From positions 1 to 64,000 of the forward strand of contig NZ_CAKAKO010000004.1 in the NCBI RefSeq assembly GCF_916700565.1: DNA of 64,000 nt, written 5' to 3'. Position 1 is the first letter of the stretch. Each line of letters starts with the position of its first letter. The notes under the pieces were generated by a model. The model had not been told where the DNA came from. It did no database searches and saw nothing but the letters and a program-made list of their open reading frames with translations. The DNA is from Xenophilus sp. Marseille-Q4582. Lineage in GTDB: Bacteria > Pseudomonadota > Gammaproteobacteria > Burkholderiales > Burkholderiaceae_C. Of the stretch, positions 24,987-35,636 are shown in pieces. The position numbers and the translations under genes are program-made.

Positions 24987-25802
24987 ATGCGGGCGGATCA
25001 GCTTCTTGTTGCACGCGGCCTGGCCGCCTCGCGGTCCCAGGCGGCGCGCCTGATCGCGGGCGGGCTGCGCTGGCGCGCGCATGCGGCCCAGCCCTGGCGC
25101 ACGGTGGCCAAGAGCGGCGAGGAACTGCCCGAGGGCGCAGAGCTCGAACTGGTCGACGGCGCCGAGGCACGCTATGTCTCGCGCGGCGGGCTCAAGCTCG
25201 AGGGTGCGCTGGCCGCCACCGGCGTGGCGGTGGCCGGGCGCCTGTGCCTGGACGTGGGCCAGTCCACCGGCGGCTTCACCGACTGCCTGCTGCAGCAGGG
25301 TGCCGCCCATGTGGTGGGCGTGGACGTGGGCCACGGCCAGCTGCATGCGCGGCTGGCCGCCGATGCGCGGGTGACGGCCATCGAGAAATGCAATGCGCGT
25401 GCGCTCGAGCCCGCGCAGCTGCGCGATGCGCCGCCATTCGCGGGCGGCGCGCCGATGGGCTTCGACCTCGTCGTCGGCGATCTGTCGTTCATCTCGCTCA
25501 CGCTGGTGCTGCCGGCGCTGGCGCCGCTGCTGCGGCCCGGCGGCGATCTGCTGATGTTGGTCAAGCCGCAGTTCGAGCTGCAGCCCGCGCAGATCGGCAA
25601 GGGCGGCATCGTGCGCGATGCGGCGCTGTACGACCAGGTGCAGGCGCGGCTGCGTGAGGCCGCCCTGGCCTGCGGCCTGCGGGTGCGACACTGGCTGCCC
25701 AGCCCCATCGTGGGCGGCGACGGCAACCGCGAGTTCTTCATTCATGCCCGGCAGGGCAGCAGCAGCGAAGGAGGAGGCGATGCGCCTGCCACTGAGCTTT
25801 GA
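24987..25802 (+). CDS. tlyA: TlyA family rRNA 2'-O-methyltransferase
   Basis: This is 271 residues. An N-terminal S4 RNA-binding domain (about 1-60, MRADQLLVARGLAASRSQAARLI) is followed by an RrmJ/FtsJ-like methyltransferase with SAM motif LDVGQSTGGFTDCLLQ (about 87-102) and the catalytic K-D-K-E set, visible in YVSRGGLKLE, FDLVVGDLSF, LVKPQFE and NREFFIH. TlyA-type enzymes methylate cytidines of 16S/23S rRNA; the name haemolysin A is historical. Its SAM use fits the company of ahcY and metF. metF begins inside its last 23 bp, so translation is probably coupled. Confidence 0.88.
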   Translation: MRADQLLVARGLAASRSQAARLIAGGLRWRAHAAQPWRTVAKSGEELPEGAELELVDGAEARYVSRGGLKLEGALAATGVAVAGRLCLDVGQSTGGFTDCLLQQGAAHVVGVDVGHGQLHARLAADARVTAIEKCNARALEPAQLRDAPPFAGGAPMGFDLVVGDLSFISLTLVLPALAPLLRPGGDLLMLVKPQFELQPAQIGKGGIVRDAALYDQVQARLREAALACGLRVRHWLPSPIVGGDGNREFFIHARQGSSSEGGGDAPATEL

Positions 25803-26613
25803 GTTCTTTCCCCCCAAGACGCCCGAGGGCGTGGTGAAGCTGCGCGCGGTGCGCGCCCAGCTCTATGCGATGAAGCCCGAGTTCTGCTCGGTCACCTATG
25901 GCGCGGGCGGCTCCACGCAGGCCGGCACCTTCGGCGCCGTGCAGGAGATCCTGGCCGAAGGCGTGGATGCGGCCAGCCACTTCTCCTGCGTCGGCGCCAC
26001 GCGCGAGACGGTGCGCGCCCAGCTGGCCGAGCTGCGCGGCATGGGCGTCAAGCGCCTGGTGGCGCTGCGCGGCGACCTGCCCAGCGGCTATGGCGTGGGC
26101 GGCGAGTTCCAGTACGCGAGCGACCTCGTCGCCTTCATCCGCGCCGAGACGGGGCGCGACTTCCACATCGAGGTGGCGGCCTACCCGGAAGTGCATCCGC
26201 AGGCGCGTTCGGCCGAGGCCGACCTGCAAGCCTTCGCGGCCAAGGTGCGGGCGGGCGCCGACTCGGCCATCACGCAATACTTCTTCAGCGCCGAGGCCTA
26301 CTGGCGCTTCGTCGACGATGCGCGCGCCAAGGGGCTGGATCTGCCCATCGTGCCCGGCATCATGCCGATCACGAGTTCCACGCAGCTGATGCGCTTCTCC
26401 GACGCCTGCGGCGCCGAGATCCCGCGCTGGATCCGGCTGCGGCTGCAGGGCTTCGGCGACGACACGGCCTCCATCAAGGCCTTCGGCCTGGACGTGGTCG
26501 CGCAGCTGTGCGAGCGGCTGCAGGCGGGCGGTGCGCCCGCGCTGCACTTCTACACGATGAACCAGTCGGTGGCCACGCTCGGCGTGCTGCAGCGGCTGGG
26601 TTGGGCGGCATGA
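25780..26613 (+). CDS. metF: Methylenetetrahydrofolate reductase
   Basis: This FAD enzyme of 277 residues reduces 5,10-methylene-THF to 5-methyl-THF, supplying the methyl group for methionine. It is a TIM barrel starting [13 protein letters not shown] (about 4-16), with the catalytic Glu in FEFFPP and motifs SVTYGAGGS (about 38-46), LVALRGDLP (about 96), [12 protein letters not shown] and PGIMPITS. The start ATG 25780 directly follows an AGGAGG-rich stretch. It overlaps tlyA at its start and rlpA at its end (ATGA). It is clustered with ahcY as in many betaproteobacteria. Confidence 0.95.
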   Translation: MRLPLSFEFFPPKTPEGVVKLRAVRAQLYAMKPEFCSVTYGAGGSTQAGTFGAVQEILAEGVDAASHFSCVGATRETVRAQLAELRGMGVKRLVALRGDLPSGYGVGGEFQYASDLVAFIRAETGRDFHIEVAAYPEVHPQARSAEADLQAFAAKVRAGADSAITQYFFSAEAYWRFVDDARAKGLDLPIVPGIMPITSSTQLMRFSDACGAEIPRWIRLRLQGFGDDTASIKAFGLDVVAQLCERLQAGGAPALHFYTMNQSVATLGVLQRLGWAA

Positions 26614-27353
26614 AGGGGCCGCAGGCCGCATCGCCCCGCCGACGCTTGCGGGCGCCGCGCCGGGACTTGCGATCCGTCCTGACCGTGGCGGCCACGTCGC
26701 TGCTCGTGGCGTGCACCCACACGCCGCCTGCCGAAGGGCCCGAGCAGCCGGCCGAGGCGATGCCGCCGCTGAAGCCCCTGGCGCGCCAGCCCGGCACGCC
26801 GGCCGATGCGCCGCGCAGCCTGGTGCCGCAGGCGCGCTACGACCTGGCGATCGGGCGCACCGAAGAGGAACTGGAAGCCGACGATGACAAGCCGGGCGAC
26901 GACGCGCCTGGCGAGGTGTTCCAGCGCGGCGGCGCGTCCTACTACGGCATGCAGTTCCACCAGCGCCGCACGGCGAACGGGGAGCGTTTCGATGTAGGCG
27001 CGATGACGGCCGCCCACAAGACGCTGCCGTTCAACACCCGCGTGTGCGTGCGCAGCCTGGTCAACGGCAAGGAGGTGCTGGTGCGCGTGAACGACCGCGG
27101 CCCCTTCGTGCCGGGGCGGGTGATCGACTTGAGCCCGGTGGCCGCGGAGGCCCTGGACATGGTGGACATGGGCATCAAGCAGGTGGCGCTCACCGTGGTC
27201 GGCCCCGATGGCGGCCGCTGCGCGGGCCGTGCCGTGGCCGCCGTGCAAGCCGCGTCGCCGGCCGCGGAGCCGGTGGCGCCGCCGCAGAGCAAACCGGCCG
27301 CACCGGTCAAGCGCACCGCCTCGGCCCGCCGCAGCACGCGCGGCAGGCGCTGA
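26610..27353 (+). CDS. rlpA: RlpA-like lipoprotein (septal ring lytic transglycosylase family)
   Basis: This is 247 residues from ATG 26610, overlapping the metF stop by 4 bp. After a basic N-terminus a hydrophobic stretch ends in a lipobox, SLLVAC, so it should be an outer-membrane lipoprotein. The double-psi beta-barrel of RlpA covers about 110-205: [20 protein letters not shown], then [14 protein letters not shown] and [19 protein letters not shown] with the catalytic-type Asp. No C-terminal SPOR domain is present; the tail is Ala/Pro/Arg-rich. RlpA cuts peptide-free glycan at the septum. The metF overlap is probably an accident of packing. Confidence 0.88.
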   Translation: MKGPQAASPRRRLRAPRRDLRSVLTVAATSLLVACTHTPPAEGPEQPAEAMPPLKPLARQPGTPADAPRSLVPQARYDLAIGRTEEELEADDDKPGDDAPGEVFQRGGASYYGMQFHQRRTANGERFDVGAMTAAHKTLPFNTRVCVRSLVNGKEVLVRVNDRGPFVPGRVIDLSPVAAEALDMVDMGIKQVALTVVGPDGGRCAGRAVAAVQAASPAAEPVAPPQSKPAAPVKRTASARRSTRGRR

Positions 27354-27374
27354 GCCGGGCCGCGCATTTCTCGG

Positions 27375-28304
27375 TCAGCCGCCGTGTTCGAGCGTGAAGC
27401 CCGCGTGGCGGTCCTGCGCGAGCCACGCGGCCATCTGCGCCAGGGCCGGACGCAGCTGGTCGGCCAGTGTGAAGGGCGGGTTGATCAGGAACATGCCGCT
27501 GGCGGGCAGGCCAGGGCGCTTACCCTGGCCGTCGGGCGTGCTGGCGATCTTGCTGGACTTCACCGTCAGCGTCGCATGCAGCCAGGGCTTGCCGGCCTTG
27601 TTCGCCAGCGTCTTGAGGCGGCGCGGCAGCTCGTGCGCCTCTGGGCGCGGGATGATCGGGTACCAGACCGCATAGACCCCCGTCGCGAAGCGCTTGAGGG
27701 CTTCGGCCACGAAGGCGGCCGTGCGCGCGTAGTCGGTCTTGAGCTCGTAGCTCGGATCGGTCAGCACCAGCGCGCGGCGCGAGGGCGGCGGCAGGAACTT
27801 GGTGGCGCTGCCGAAGCCGTCCTCGCGCAGCACGGCGACCTGGCGGCCGGCCTCCAGCTGGGCGACGTTGGCGTCCAGCGTGCGCGCGTCCGTGGGATGC
27901 AGTTCGTAGAGCTTGAGCTTGTCCTGCTCGCGCAGCAGGTGCTGGGCGATGAAGGGCGAGCCGGGATATACGCGGGCCTGCCCGGCGCGGTTGAAGCTGC
28001 GCACCAGCTCCAGGTAGCGGGCGAGGGCGGGCGCGGGTTCATCGGGCACGGGGGGCTTGCGCGCGGGCGCCGAGGGGGCGGCGTCGGCGTCCGGGCTCAG
28101 CAGGCGCAGCACGCCTTGGGCCGCCTCGCCGCTGGTGCCCGCGTAGTCGCCGTCGAGCCGGTACAGGCCGGCGCCGGCATGGGTGTCGATCACCGTGAGC
28201 GGGGCGTCTTTCTCGAGCAGGCGCTCGAGCGCCGCAATCAGCACCGTGTGTTTGAGCACGTCGGCATGGTTGCCGGCGTGGAAGGCGTGTCGGTAGCTGA
28301 ACAT
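27375..28304 (-). CDS. rlmJ: 23S rRNA (adenine2030-N6)-methyltransferase RlmJ
   Basis: At 309 residues this is slightly longer than the E. coli enzyme. It begins with the invariant [19 protein letters not shown], contains the SAM-binding [10 protein letters not shown] (about 38-47) and the catalytic motif TDPSYE (about 185-190), and later [10 protein letters not shown] (about 268-277). RlmJ methylates A2030 of 23S rRNA. A Pro/Ala-rich insert near 75-95 is loosely conserved. It is convergent with rlpA, with 21 bp between stops, and divergent from rplM. Confidence 0.93.
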   Translation of the reverse strand: MFSYRHAFHAGNHADVLKHTVLIAALERLLEKDAPLTVIDTHAGAGLYRLDGDYAGTSGEAAQGVLRLLSPDADAAPSAPARKPPVPDEPAPALARYLELVRSFNRAGQARVYPGSPFIAQHLLREQDKLKLYELHPTDARTLDANVAQLEAGRQVAVLREDGFGSATKFLPPPSRRALVLTDPSYELKTDYARTAAFVAEALKRFATGVYAVWYPIIPRPEAHELPRRLKTLANKAGKPWLHATLTVKSSKIASTPDGQGKRPGLPASGMFLINPPFTLADQLRPALAQMAAWLAQDRHAGFTLEHGG

Positions 28305-28333
28305 GGTCCGATGCTAACCGCCCGGGCCAGGAT

Positions 28334-28363
28334 TTGCGGTACCGGCGCTTGCCCGCCTATAAT
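28334..28363 (+). promoter_or_regulatory. Promoter of rplM-rpsI
   Basis: TTGCGG (28334-28339) and a perfect TATAAT (28358-28363) are spaced by 18 bp. The start would be near 28370, leaving a leader of about 154 nt before rplM. Such a long leader fits autogenous control by a ribosomal protein, known for L13 in E. coli, but no specific structure was confirmed here. Confidence 0.7.
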
Positions 28364-28523
28364 GGCGGGCTTTGCAGCGATTTCGGGTCCCGCGGCAAAG
28401 ACGCCTGGATGCTTCGCCTTCGTGAGGTTTTCAGGCCGCAACCCACCTAAGAGCTTTCCCTCCAGAGGATGGCCGACCGTGGAAAAGGGCCCTCAGCAAA
28501 CCTTCTTCCTCCCAGGAAAACTC

Positions 28524-28952
28524 ATGTCCACTTTCAGCGCAAAGCCCGCTGAGGTCGTGCACGAGTGGTTTGTGATTGACGCGACCGACAAGGTCCTCGG
28601 ACGGGTAGCCAGCGAAGTTGCCCTCCGTCTGCGCGGCAAGCACAAGGCCATTTACACGCCTCACGTCGACACCGGCGATTTCATCGTCATCGTCAACGCC
28701 TCCAAGCTCAAGGTCACCGGCACCAAGTCGCTCGACAAGGTGTACTACCGTCATTCGGGCTTCCCCGGCGGCATCACCGCCACCAACTTCCGCGACCTGC
28801 AAGCCAAGCATCCTGGCCGTGCGCTCGAGAAGGCCGTCAAGGGCATGCTGCCCAAGGGTCCTCTGGGCTACGCCATGATCAAGAAGCTGAAGGTCTACGG
28901 CGGCGCGGAACACCCGCACACCGCCCAGCAGCCCAAGCCGCTGGAAATCTGA
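28524..28952 (+). CDS. rplM: 50S ribosomal protein L13
   Basis: L13 is an early-assembly protein of the large subunit that binds 23S rRNA. At 142 residues it has the normal length; the family core is [23 protein letters not shown] (about 18-40), then [16 protein letters not shown] and [12 protein letters not shown], with [20 protein letters not shown] toward the end. ATG 28524 is preceded by CCCAGGAAAACTC, an adequate ribosome site. rpsI follows after 11 bp, the universal pair. Confidence 0.98.
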   Translation: MSTFSAKPAEVVHEWFVIDATDKVLGRVASEVALRLRGKHKAIYTPHVDTGDFIVIVNASKLKVTGTKSLDKVYYRHSGFPGGITATNFRDLQAKHPGRALEKAVKGMLPKGPLGYAMIKKLKVYGGAEHPHTAQQPKPLEI

Positions 28953-28963
28953 GGAGCCTTGAG

Positions 28964-29356
28964 ATGATTGGTGATTGGAACAATGGCACCGGCCGTCGCA
29001 AGTCCAGCGTCGCCCGCGTGTTTCTCAAGAAGGGCACCGGCAAGATCACGGTGAACGGCAAGGCCATCGAAGAGTTCTTCGGTCGCCAGACCTCGATCAT
29101 GATCGCCAAGCAGCCCCTGGTGCTGACCGACAACGTCGAAACCTTCGACATCCAGGTCAACGTCCATGGCGGCGGCGAATCCGGCCAGGCCGGCGCGACC
29201 CGCCACGGCATCACCCGTGCCCTGATCGACTACGACGCGAACCTCAAGCCGGTGCTGAGCCAGGCTGGTTTCGTCACGCGTGACGCCCGCGAAGTGGAAC
29301 GCAAGAAGGTCGGTCTGCACTCCGCCCGTCGCCGCAAGCAATTCTCGAAGCGCTGA
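28964..29356 (+). CDS. rpsI: 30S ribosomal protein S9
   Basis: S9 is 130 residues, with a C-terminal basic tail that reaches the P-site tRNA. The sequence shows [25 protein letters not shown] near the start, the conserved [19 protein letters not shown] around 70-88, [24 protein letters not shown] at the end, and the invariant terminal SKR. GAGG lies just before the ATG. Co-transcribed with rplM; an intrinsic terminator ends the unit at about 29518. Confidence 0.98.
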   Translation: MIGDWNNGTGRRKSSVARVFLKKGTGKITVNGKAIEEFFGRQTSIMIAKQPLVLTDNVETFDIQVNVHGGGESGQAGATRHGITRALIDYDANLKPVLSQAGFVTRDAREVERKKVGLHSARRRKQFSKR

Positions 29357-29486
29357 TCTTCGCTGCTGCGGACCTGGATGGCCGCGTTGCGAATCCTCAC
29401 CGGACGTGAGTCCGGTTCCGGTTCGCGCCTTGCCCTCCAGGCCCTCGCGACGCGAATATCCGCACTTCGTGCCTGCATGCACGATC

Positions 29487-29518
29487 AAAAAAACCGCCCT
29501 CCGGGCGGTTTTTCTTTG
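29487..29518. terminator. Intrinsic terminator after rpsI
   Basis: AACCGCCC (29492-29499) pairs with GGGCGGTT (29503-29510) around a three-base loop. A run of A precedes the stem and TTTTT follows it, so it could act in both directions. Confidence 0.9.
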
Positions 29519-29588
29519 CCTGCGTTAGCATTCCACACCTTGGCTGCACGGCTTTTTCTGCCGGTGCGGTCCCCACGGAGTCCCTGCC

Positions 29589-29966
29589 ATGAGTGCTGTT
29601 GCCGAAGAAACCCCTGTCACCTCGTCCGAGGCGATGCCCGAGCCGATCATCTTCACGGACAGCGCGGCCGCCAAGGTGGCCGATCTGATCGCTGAGGAAG
29701 GCAACCCCGACCTGAAGCTGCGCGTGTTCGTGCAGGGCGGCGGCTGCTCGGGCTTCCAGTACGGCTTCACCTTCGACGAGATCACCAACGAGGACGACAC
29801 CACCATGACCAAGAATGGCGTGTCGCTGCTCATCGACGCGATGAGCTACCAGTACCTCGTCGGCGCCGAGATCGACTACAAGGAAGACCTGCAGGGCGCG
29901 CAGTTCGTGATCAAGAATCCGAATGCCACCACTACCTGTGGCTGCGGTTCGAGCTTCTCGACCTGA
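29589..29966 (+). CDS. erpA: Iron-sulfur cluster insertion protein ErpA
   Basis: This A-type Fe-S carrier of 125 residues delivers clusters to apo-enzymes, including the IspG/IspH step. The three ligand cysteines are present: one in [11 protein letters not shown] (about residue 54) and two in TTCGCGSSF (about 117-119). The ErpA/HesB core [19 protein letters not shown] is clear. It stands alone with its own downstream terminator. The short acidic N-terminal extension ([14 protein letters not shown]) is normal for beta-proteobacterial ErpA. Confidence 0.95.
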   Translation: MSAVAEETPVTSSEAMPEPIIFTDSAAAKVADLIAEEGNPDLKLRVFVQGGGCSGFQYGFTFDEITNEDDTTMTKNGVSLLIDAMSYQYLVGAEIDYKEDLQGAQFVIKNPNATTTCGCGSSFST

Positions 29967-30002
29967 GCGGGGCGCCCCCGCCGCGTTCGCCCAAGAAAGA
30001 CC

Positions 30003-30024
30003 AGCCGCCTTCGGGCGGCTTTTT
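30003..30024 (+). terminator. Intrinsic terminator after erpA
   Basis: AGCCGCC (30003-30009), loop TTCG, GGCGGCT (30014-30020), then TTTT. A UUCG-type tetraloop closes the hairpin, giving a strong terminator. Confidence 0.92.
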
Positions 30025-30052
30025 CGTTCCCGCCGTCTCGCATCGCCCCGCC

Positions 30053-31498
30053 ATGCCCTCCGTTTCCCCCTCTCCTCCTGCCGGTGAGGCTGCGCCCTCG
30101 ACGCGCGTGCTGTTGTGGCTGGTGGCCATCGGCTTCTTCATGCAGACGCTGGACGCCACCATCATCAACACCGCCCTGCCGGCCATGGCGGCCAGCCTGG
30201 GCGAAAGCCCGCTGCGCATGCAGTCGGTGGTGGTGGCTTACTCGCTCACCATGGCGATGCTGATCCCGGCCTCGGGCTGGCTGGCGGACCGCTTCGGCAC
30301 GCGGCGCGTGTTCATGTGCGCGATCGCCATCTTCTCGCTGGGCTCGCTGGCCTGCGCGCTCGCGCACTCCCTGTCGGCCCTGGTGGCGGCCCGCATCGTC
30401 CAGGGCGTGGGCGGGGCGCTGCTGCTGCCCGTGGGGCGGCTGGCCGTGCTGCGCACCGTGCCGCGCGGCGAGTTCCTGCAGGCGATGAGCTTCGTGGCCA
30501 TTCCGGGCCTGATCGGCCCGCTGCTCGGACCGACGCTGGGCGGCTGGCTGGTGCAGGCCGCGTCCTGGCACTGGATCTTCCTGATCAACCTGCCCGTGGG
30601 CGTGCTGGGTGTGGCCGCCACGCTGCGCTACATGCCCGACGCGCGCGCGCCGGAGCGCGTGCGCTTCGACCTGTTGGGCTATGCGCTGCTGGCAGTCGCC
30701 ATGGTGGCCATCTCGCTGGCCGTGGAAGGCAGTGCGCAGCTGGGCCTGGGCCGTGGCGGCGGCTTCGTGCTGGCCGTGTTCGGGCTGGCCTCGCTCACGG
30801 TCTACTGGCTGCATGCGGCCCGCGCGGAGCGGCCGCTCTTCTCTCCGCTGCTGTTCCGTGTGCGCACCTTGAGCGTGGGGCTGCTGGGCAACCTGTTCTG
30901 CCGCCTGGGCAGCGGGGCCATGCCTTTCCTCATCCCGGTGTCGCTGCAGGTGTCGCTGGGCTACACACCGCTGCATGCAGGGCTGATGATGCTGCCCACC
31001 GCGCTGGCGGGCATGGGCATGAAGCGCGTGGCTACGCCGCTGATCCTGCGCTTCGGCTACCGCAACGTGCTGGTGATCAACACCCTGGTTATTGGCGCGC
31101 TGATGGCCAGCTTCGCGCTCGCCGGGCCGGGCATGCCGGTCTGGCTGCACGTGGCGCAGCTGGCGGTGTTCGGCGCCTTCAATTCGCTGCAGTTCACGGC
31201 CATGAACACCATCACGCTCAAGGACCTGGACGGCGCCAGCGCCAGCAGCGGCAACAGCCTGCTGTCGATGGTGCAGATGCTGGCGATGAGCCTGGGCGTG
31301 GCGGTCGCGGGGGCGGTGCTCGCGGGCTTCAGCGACGCCTTCGCGGCCTCGGGCGCCGGCGCGGCGCAGCGGGCCTTCGAGGCCACTTTCACCACGGTCG
31401 GGCTGATCACCATGATCTCGGCCGGGGTTTTCTGGCACCTGCCGCCGCAGGCGCGCGCGCCTGAGCTGGAGGGGCCGGAGGTGTCGGGCCAGCGCTGA
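30053..31498 (+). CDS. MFS drug/metabolite exporter, DHA2 type
   Basis: This is a 481-residue inner-membrane transporter with about 14 hydrophobic helices. The DHA2 signature in helix 1, QTLDATIINTALPAMA (about 33-48), and motif A, GWLADRFGTRRVF (about 74-86), are intact, and motif C is visible as PGLIGPLLGPTLGGWL (about 150-165). It most resembles MdtD-like multidrug exporters, but without a neighbouring membrane-fusion protein the substrate cannot be assigned. It is a monocistronic unit between the erpA terminator and the convergent anmK gene. Confidence 0.85.
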   Translation: MPSVSPSPPAGEAAPSTRVLLWLVAIGFFMQTLDATIINTALPAMAASLGESPLRMQSVVVAYSLTMAMLIPASGWLADRFGTRRVFMCAIAIFSLGSLACALAHSLSALVAARIVQGVGGALLLPVGRLAVLRTVPRGEFLQAMSFVAIPGLIGPLLGPTLGGWLVQAASWHWIFLINLPVGVLGVAATLRYMPDARAPERVRFDLLGYALLAVAMVAISLAVEGSAQLGLGRGGGFVLAVFGLASLTVYWLHAARAERPLFSPLLFRVRTLSVGLLGNLFCRLGSGAMPFLIPVSLQVSLGYTPLHAGLMMLPTALAGMGMKRVATPLILRFGYRNVLVINTLVIGALMASFALAGPGMPVWLHVAQLAVFGAFNSLQFTAMNTITLKDLDGASASSGNSLLSMVQMLAMSLGVAVAGAVLAGFSDAFAASGAGAAQRAFEATFTTVGLITMISAGVFWHLPPQARAPELEGPEVSGQR

Positions 31499-31534
31499 AC
31501 TCGCTGCGAGGTTCCGCAGCGGGCCGGCGCCCCC

Positions 31535-32659
31535 TCAGCGCGGGTAGATCGCGCCGAGCACGCGCGGGCCGCGCGCGCCGGTCACGTCGGGCAGGTTGCC
31601 GGGCCGCCGTTCCAGGGCCCGATGCGCGAGCCAGGCGAAGGCCGCGGCTTCCACCTGCTGGGCGGGCAGGCCGCGCACATCGGTGGGCTGGACGCTGCGC
31701 GCCGGCAGATGCCGGCGCAGGCGGGCCATGAGGTCGTCGTTGCGCGCGCCGCCGCCGCAGACCAGCAGTTCCGGGCCCTGCGGTGCGTAGCGCTGAAGGC
31801 TTTCGGCACAGCTGCGCGCGGTGAGCTCCGCCAGCGTGGCCTGTACGTCCTGCGGCCGTGGCACCATGGGCAACTGTGCCAGCCGCGCGTCCAGCCAGCC
31901 GGGGTTGAACAGGTCCCGCCCCGTGCTCTTGGGCAGCGGCTGCGCGAAATAGGGCTCCTGCAGGCACAGCGCGAGCAGGGCGGCGTCCACGGTGCCGCTG
32001 GCCGCCCAGGCACCGCCCGCGTCGTAGGGCTGGCCGCGATGGCGCTGGTGCCAGTGGTCCAGCAGGGCGTTGGCGGGTCCGCAGTCGAAGCCGCGCACGG
32101 GCTCGCCGCGGCCGGCGGCCGGCAGCAGGCTCAGGTTGGCGATGCCGCCCAGGTTCAGCACCGCCACGTCCGCGTCGGCGCGGCCGAAGACCGCCGCATG
32201 GAAGGCCGGCACCAGTGGCGCCCCCTGGCCGCCGGCCGCCACGTCGCGGCTGCGGAAGTCGGCCACCACGTCGATGCCCGTCAGCTCGGCCAGCAGCGCC
32301 GGGTTGTTGAGCTGCAGCGTGTAGCCCGTGCCGTCATGCAGGCCGGGCTGGTGGCGCACGGTCTGGCCGTGGGCGCCGAGGGCGCGCACCTCGCTGGCCG
32401 ACAGGTCCTGCTGCGCGAGCAGGCGGTTCACCAAGTCGGCGCAGCCGCGGGCCAGGGCGTTGGCGGCCAGCGCGGCGCGGTGCAGTTCGTGGGCGCCGGG
32501 CGCATTGAGCGCGAGCAGCTCGGCGCGCAGGGCGGGTGCGAAGCCGGTGGCGGCGTGAGCGCGAACGCGCAGGCCGGTGTCCGAGACCTCGGCCAGCACC
32601 GCGTCGATGCCATCGAGCGATGTGCCGGACATGAGGCCGAGGTACAGCGCGTCATTCAT
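31535..32659 (-). CDS. anmK: Anhydro-N-acetylmuramic acid kinase
   Basis: This enzyme opens and phosphorylates 1,6-anhydroMurNAc to MurNAc-6-P in peptidoglycan recycling. It is 374 residues from ATG 32659 (an in-frame ATG four codons earlier at 32671 is also possible). The ATP-binding start [18 protein letters not shown] (about 4-21) is diagnostic; [10 protein letters not shown] (about 175) and [17 protein letters not shown] (about 295-311) complete the ASKHA fold. It lies 79 bp downstream of an M23 peptidase gene on the same strand, a common pairing in Burkholderiales and a sensible cell-wall link. Confidence 0.95.
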   Translation of the reverse strand: MNDALYLGLMSGTSLDGIDAVLAEVSDTGLRVRAHAATGFAPALRAELLALNAPGAHELHRAALAANALARGCADLVNRLLAQQDLSASEVRALGAHGQTVRHQPGLHDGTGYTLQLNNPALLAELTGIDVVADFRSRDVAAGGQGAPLVPAFHAAVFGRADADVAVLNLGGIANLSLLPAAGRGEPVRGFDCGPANALLDHWHQRHRGQPYDAGGAWAASGTVDAALLALCLQEPYFAQPLPKSTGRDLFNPGWLDARLAQLPMVPRPQDVQATLAELTARSCAESLQRYAPQGPELLVCGGGARNDDLMARLRRHLPARSVQPTDVRGLPAQQVEAAAFAWLAHRALERRPGNLPDVTGARGPRVLGAIYPR

Positions 32660-32738
32660 GCGAAGGCCCATGTGAAAAGCGCCGCAGGCGCGGCGCTTGG
32701 AGGAAACGAGGCGAGCCCGCGTGCAAGCTCAGGCGCGA

Positions 32739-34142
32739 TCAGTTGGCATTCGCCTGGACCACCGAGAAGGCGGCCGCCAGTTCCTGGCGGTTGGCGCTGG
32801 CCAGCTTGTCGAAGGCCGGGCGCGCTGCGGCCGTGATGGGCACGCCGCCGCCTTGCTGCGCGATGGTGCTGGGGTCGTGCGGCTGGCCGTCGATGCGGAA
32901 TTCGAAATGAAGGTGCGGGCCCGTGGCCCATCCGGTCGCGCCCACGGCGCCCAGCGTCTGGCCCTGTTCCACGCTCTGGCCAGGACGCACGTCGATGCGC
33001 GACAGGTGGGCGTAGGCGGTCTGCTGCTGGTTGCGGTGCGTGACGATGACGATGTTGCCGTAGCCGTTCTGCGTGCCGGCGAAATCGACCACGCCATCTC
33101 CCACCGTGCGAACGGGCGTGCCCGACGGCGCCGCGAAGTCGATGCCGTTGTGCTGGCGCCAGGTGTTGAGGATCGGGTGCGTGCGCATGGCGAAGCCGCT
33201 GGACACCCGGGTGAATTCGACCGGCGAGCTCAGATAGGCCTTGCGCAGGCTGTCGCCATTGGGGCGGTAGTAGCCGCCCTTCTGGCCGGGCTCCTGGTAC
33301 CACATGGCCTGATGCGTGCGGCCGTTGCTCTCGAACTCCGCCGCGAGCACGCGGCCGGAGCGCAGCGTCTGGCCATCGGCCTCGAAACTCTCGTAAAGCA
33401 CGGCGAAGCGGTCGCCCTTGCGCAGCTGGCGGAAGTCCACGTCGCCGGCAAAGATGTCGGCCAGCTGGCTGGCCACGGCGTCGGGGATGCCCGCCGCGTC
33501 GGTGGCAGCGAACAGCGAGCTGCGCACCACGCCGCTGGCCAGCCGGCTGCCCGCGTCCAGCGTCTCGGGCTCGAAGCGGCTCCAGAAGCCCTCGCCCTGG
33601 CGCTCGACCACGAAGCGGCGGAAGCCGCCGTCGCCGTCGGGAATCCAGCGCGCCAGCAGCTTGTTGAGGCGCTGGTCGTGGCCCAGTTCGGCCGACACGG
33701 TGCGGCCCACGCGGTTGAACAGCGCCTGGCGGGCGTCGACGCTGCCGCGGATGAAGGCCGCCGCAGCCGGGTCGCTCACGCCCAGGCGGCCGAGCAGCGC
33801 GTCGGCCGTGTCGCTGGCGCGCGTGGCGTCGGTGCGAAAGAGGGTGAAGCTGAACTGGTCCAGTTCGCTGCTCTGGGCGTCCAGCGACAGCGGGGTCACC
33901 GATTCGAAGACCTGCTGCACGGGCAGCTGGGCGACGCCCTGGTCCAGCGAGGCGACTGCGAAAGCGCCACCGCCGGCGCACAGCAACAGGCCGGCGATCG
34001 CGGCACTGATCTGTCGGGGGTAGCTTCTGAAGGTGCTGACCACGCGGGAGGCAACAAGCTCCTCCGCGGCCAGAATGCCGTTGATCAGTTTGGACAACTC
34101 AGAAATTCCAGCGCGATGTCGTCGACCGGCCGAGCGGCGCAA
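32739..34142 (-). CDS. M23 family murein endopeptidase (MepM-like)
   Basis: This is 467 residues from the only upstream ATG; a TTG start around 34097 is also possible. A transmembrane or signal helix is at about 48-68 ([21 protein letters not shown]). A middle OapA/Csd3-like region precedes the LytM/M23 domain (about 310-415) with zinc ligands in [14 protein letters not shown] (His at about 334 and Asp at 338) and [10 protein letters not shown]. The active site looks complete, so it should cut peptide cross-links in the periplasm. anmK is downstream; tyrS is divergent, with the two start regions about 110 bp apart. Confidence 0.88.
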   Translation of the reverse strand: MRRSAGRRHRAGISELSKLINGILAAEELVASRVVSTFRSYPRQISAAIAGLLLCAGGGAFAVASLDQGVAQLPVQQVFESVTPLSLDAQSSELDQFSFTLFRTDATRASDTADALLGRLGVSDPAAAAFIRGSVDARQALFNRVGRTVSAELGHDQRLNKLLARWIPDGDGGFRRFVVERQGEGFWSRFEPETLDAGSRLASGVVRSSLFAATDAAGIPDAVASQLADIFAGDVDFRQLRKGDRFAVLYESFEADGQTLRSGRVLAAEFESNGRTHQAMWYQEPGQKGGYYRPNGDSLRKAYLSSPVEFTRVSSGFAMRTHPILNTWRQHNGIDFAAPSGTPVRTVGDGVVDFAGTQNGYGNIVIVTHRNQQQTAYAHLSRIDVRPGQSVEQGQTLGAVGATGWATGPHLHFEFRIDGQPHDPSTIAQQGGGVPITAAARPAFDKLASANRQELAAAFSVVQANAN

Positions 34143-34253
34143 GAAGCGGGCCTGCTGTGCAACCGGGGCGAGAGAGCCACGCCTTTAGAATGGCGGGCTC
34201 GCAAAAGGCGTTGCAGTATAGCCAGCAGCGTTGTATCCACCGCAAAAAATCTG

Positions 34254-35489
34254 ATGAATCCCGTGTTTGTTACTAGTCAGCCGCCCTCTGTTGATGTAGG
34301 ACAGGCGCTTTCCATTTCGCTGCGGGGGGTCGACGAACTGCTGCCACAGGAAGAGTGGGTCAAGAAACTGCAGCGCTCCGCCGCCACCGGCCAGCCGCTG
34401 CGCATCAAGCTGGGGCTGGACCCGACCGCGCCCGACATCCACCTGGGCCACACCGTGGTGCTGAACAAGATGCGCCAGCTCCAGGACCTGGGGCACACGG
34501 TCATCTTCCTGATCGGCGACTTCACCAGCACCATCGGCGACCCCTCGGGCCGCAACAGCACCCGCCCGCCGCTCACGCGCGAGCAAATCGAGGCCAACGC
34601 CCAGACCTACTACCAGCAGGCCAGCCTGGTGCTGGACCCGCAGAAGACCGAGATCCGCTACAACAGCGAATGGAGCGACCAGCTGGGCGCACGCGGGATG
34701 ATCCAGCTGGCGGCCAAGTACACCGTCGCGCGCATGATGGAGCGCGAGGACTTCGACAAGCGCTACAAGGCCAACCAGTCCATTTCGGTGCACGAGTTCC
34801 TGTACCCGCTGATGCAGGGCTACGACTCGGTGGCGCTCAAGGCCGACCTGGAACTGGGCGGGACCGACCAGAAGTTCAACCTGCTCATGGGCCGCCACCT
34901 GCAGCAGGAATACGGGCAGGAGCCGCAGTGCATCCTGACCATGCCGCTGCTCGAGGGGCTGGACGGCGTGGAGAAGATGTCCAAGAGCAAGAACAACTAC
35001 ATCGGCATTTCCGAAGAGCCCAACACCATGTTCGCCAAGGTGCTGTCGATCTCCGACGAACTGATGTGGAAGTGGTTCACGCTGCTGAGCTTCCGCTCGC
35101 TCGAGGACATTGCGGCCCTGAAGGCCGAGGTGGCGGCCGGCCGCAACCCCAAGGACGCCAAGGTGCTGCTGGCGCGCGAGATCACCACGCGCTTCCACAG
35201 CGCCCGGGCCGCCGATGCGGCCGAGCAGGACTTCGCCAACCGCAGCCGTGGCGGCGTGCCCGACGAGATTCCCGACGTGCAGCTGGGCGGCGCGCCGCTG
35301 GGCATCGCGCAGCTGCTCAAGCAAGCGGGCCTGGCGCCCTCCACCTCCGAAGGCAACCGCCTCATCGACGGCGGTGGCGTGCGCGTGGATTCGGTGGTCA
35401 TCAGCGACAAGGGGCTGAAGCTGGCGCCCGGGACCTACGTGGTCCAGGTGGGCAAGCGCAAGTTCGCGCGCGTGCAATTGGGCGCCTGA
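34254..35489 (+). CDS. tyrS: Tyrosyl-tRNA synthetase
   Basis: This class I synthetase of 411 residues is of the TyrZ-like type. The HIGH motif is HLGHT at about 63-67 and the KMSKS loop EKMSKSKNN at about 241-249, with the Tyr-site region [12 protein letters not shown] near 183. A C-terminal S4 domain runs from about 345 to the end ([21 protein letters not shown]). I chose ATG 34254, the first codon of the conserved protein; the frame is open far upstream only as antisense of the M23 gene. A candidate -10 TAGAAT lies at 34186-34191. Confidence 0.97.
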   Translation: MNPVFVTSQPPSVDVGQALSISLRGVDELLPQEEWVKKLQRSAATGQPLRIKLGLDPTAPDIHLGHTVVLNKMRQLQDLGHTVIFLIGDFTSTIGDPSGRNSTRPPLTREQIEANAQTYYQQASLVLDPQKTEIRYNSEWSDQLGARGMIQLAAKYTVARMMEREDFDKRYKANQSISVHEFLYPLMQGYDSVALKADLELGGTDQKFNLLMGRHLQQEYGQEPQCILTMPLLEGLDGVEKMSKSKNNYIGISEEPNTMFAKVLSISDELMWKWFTLLSFRSLEDIAALKAEVAAGRNPKDAKVLLAREITTRFHSARAADAAEQDFANRSRGGVPDEIPDVQLGGAPLGIAQLLKQAGLAPSTSEGNRLIDGGGVRVDSVVISDKGLKLAPGTYVVQVGKRKFARVQLGA

Positions 35490-35636
35490 GGGGCGCCTGA
35501 GCCGGCTCGCGCGGCCGCGCTCCCCAAAGAAGGGGCGCACAAAATGTATCGAACGCCTCACTCATGAAACGTTCGAATACACTTTCGACGAGAAATTGCC
35601 ACGCTGGCGCATTGCGCTGCGATGATCGGGCCTCTC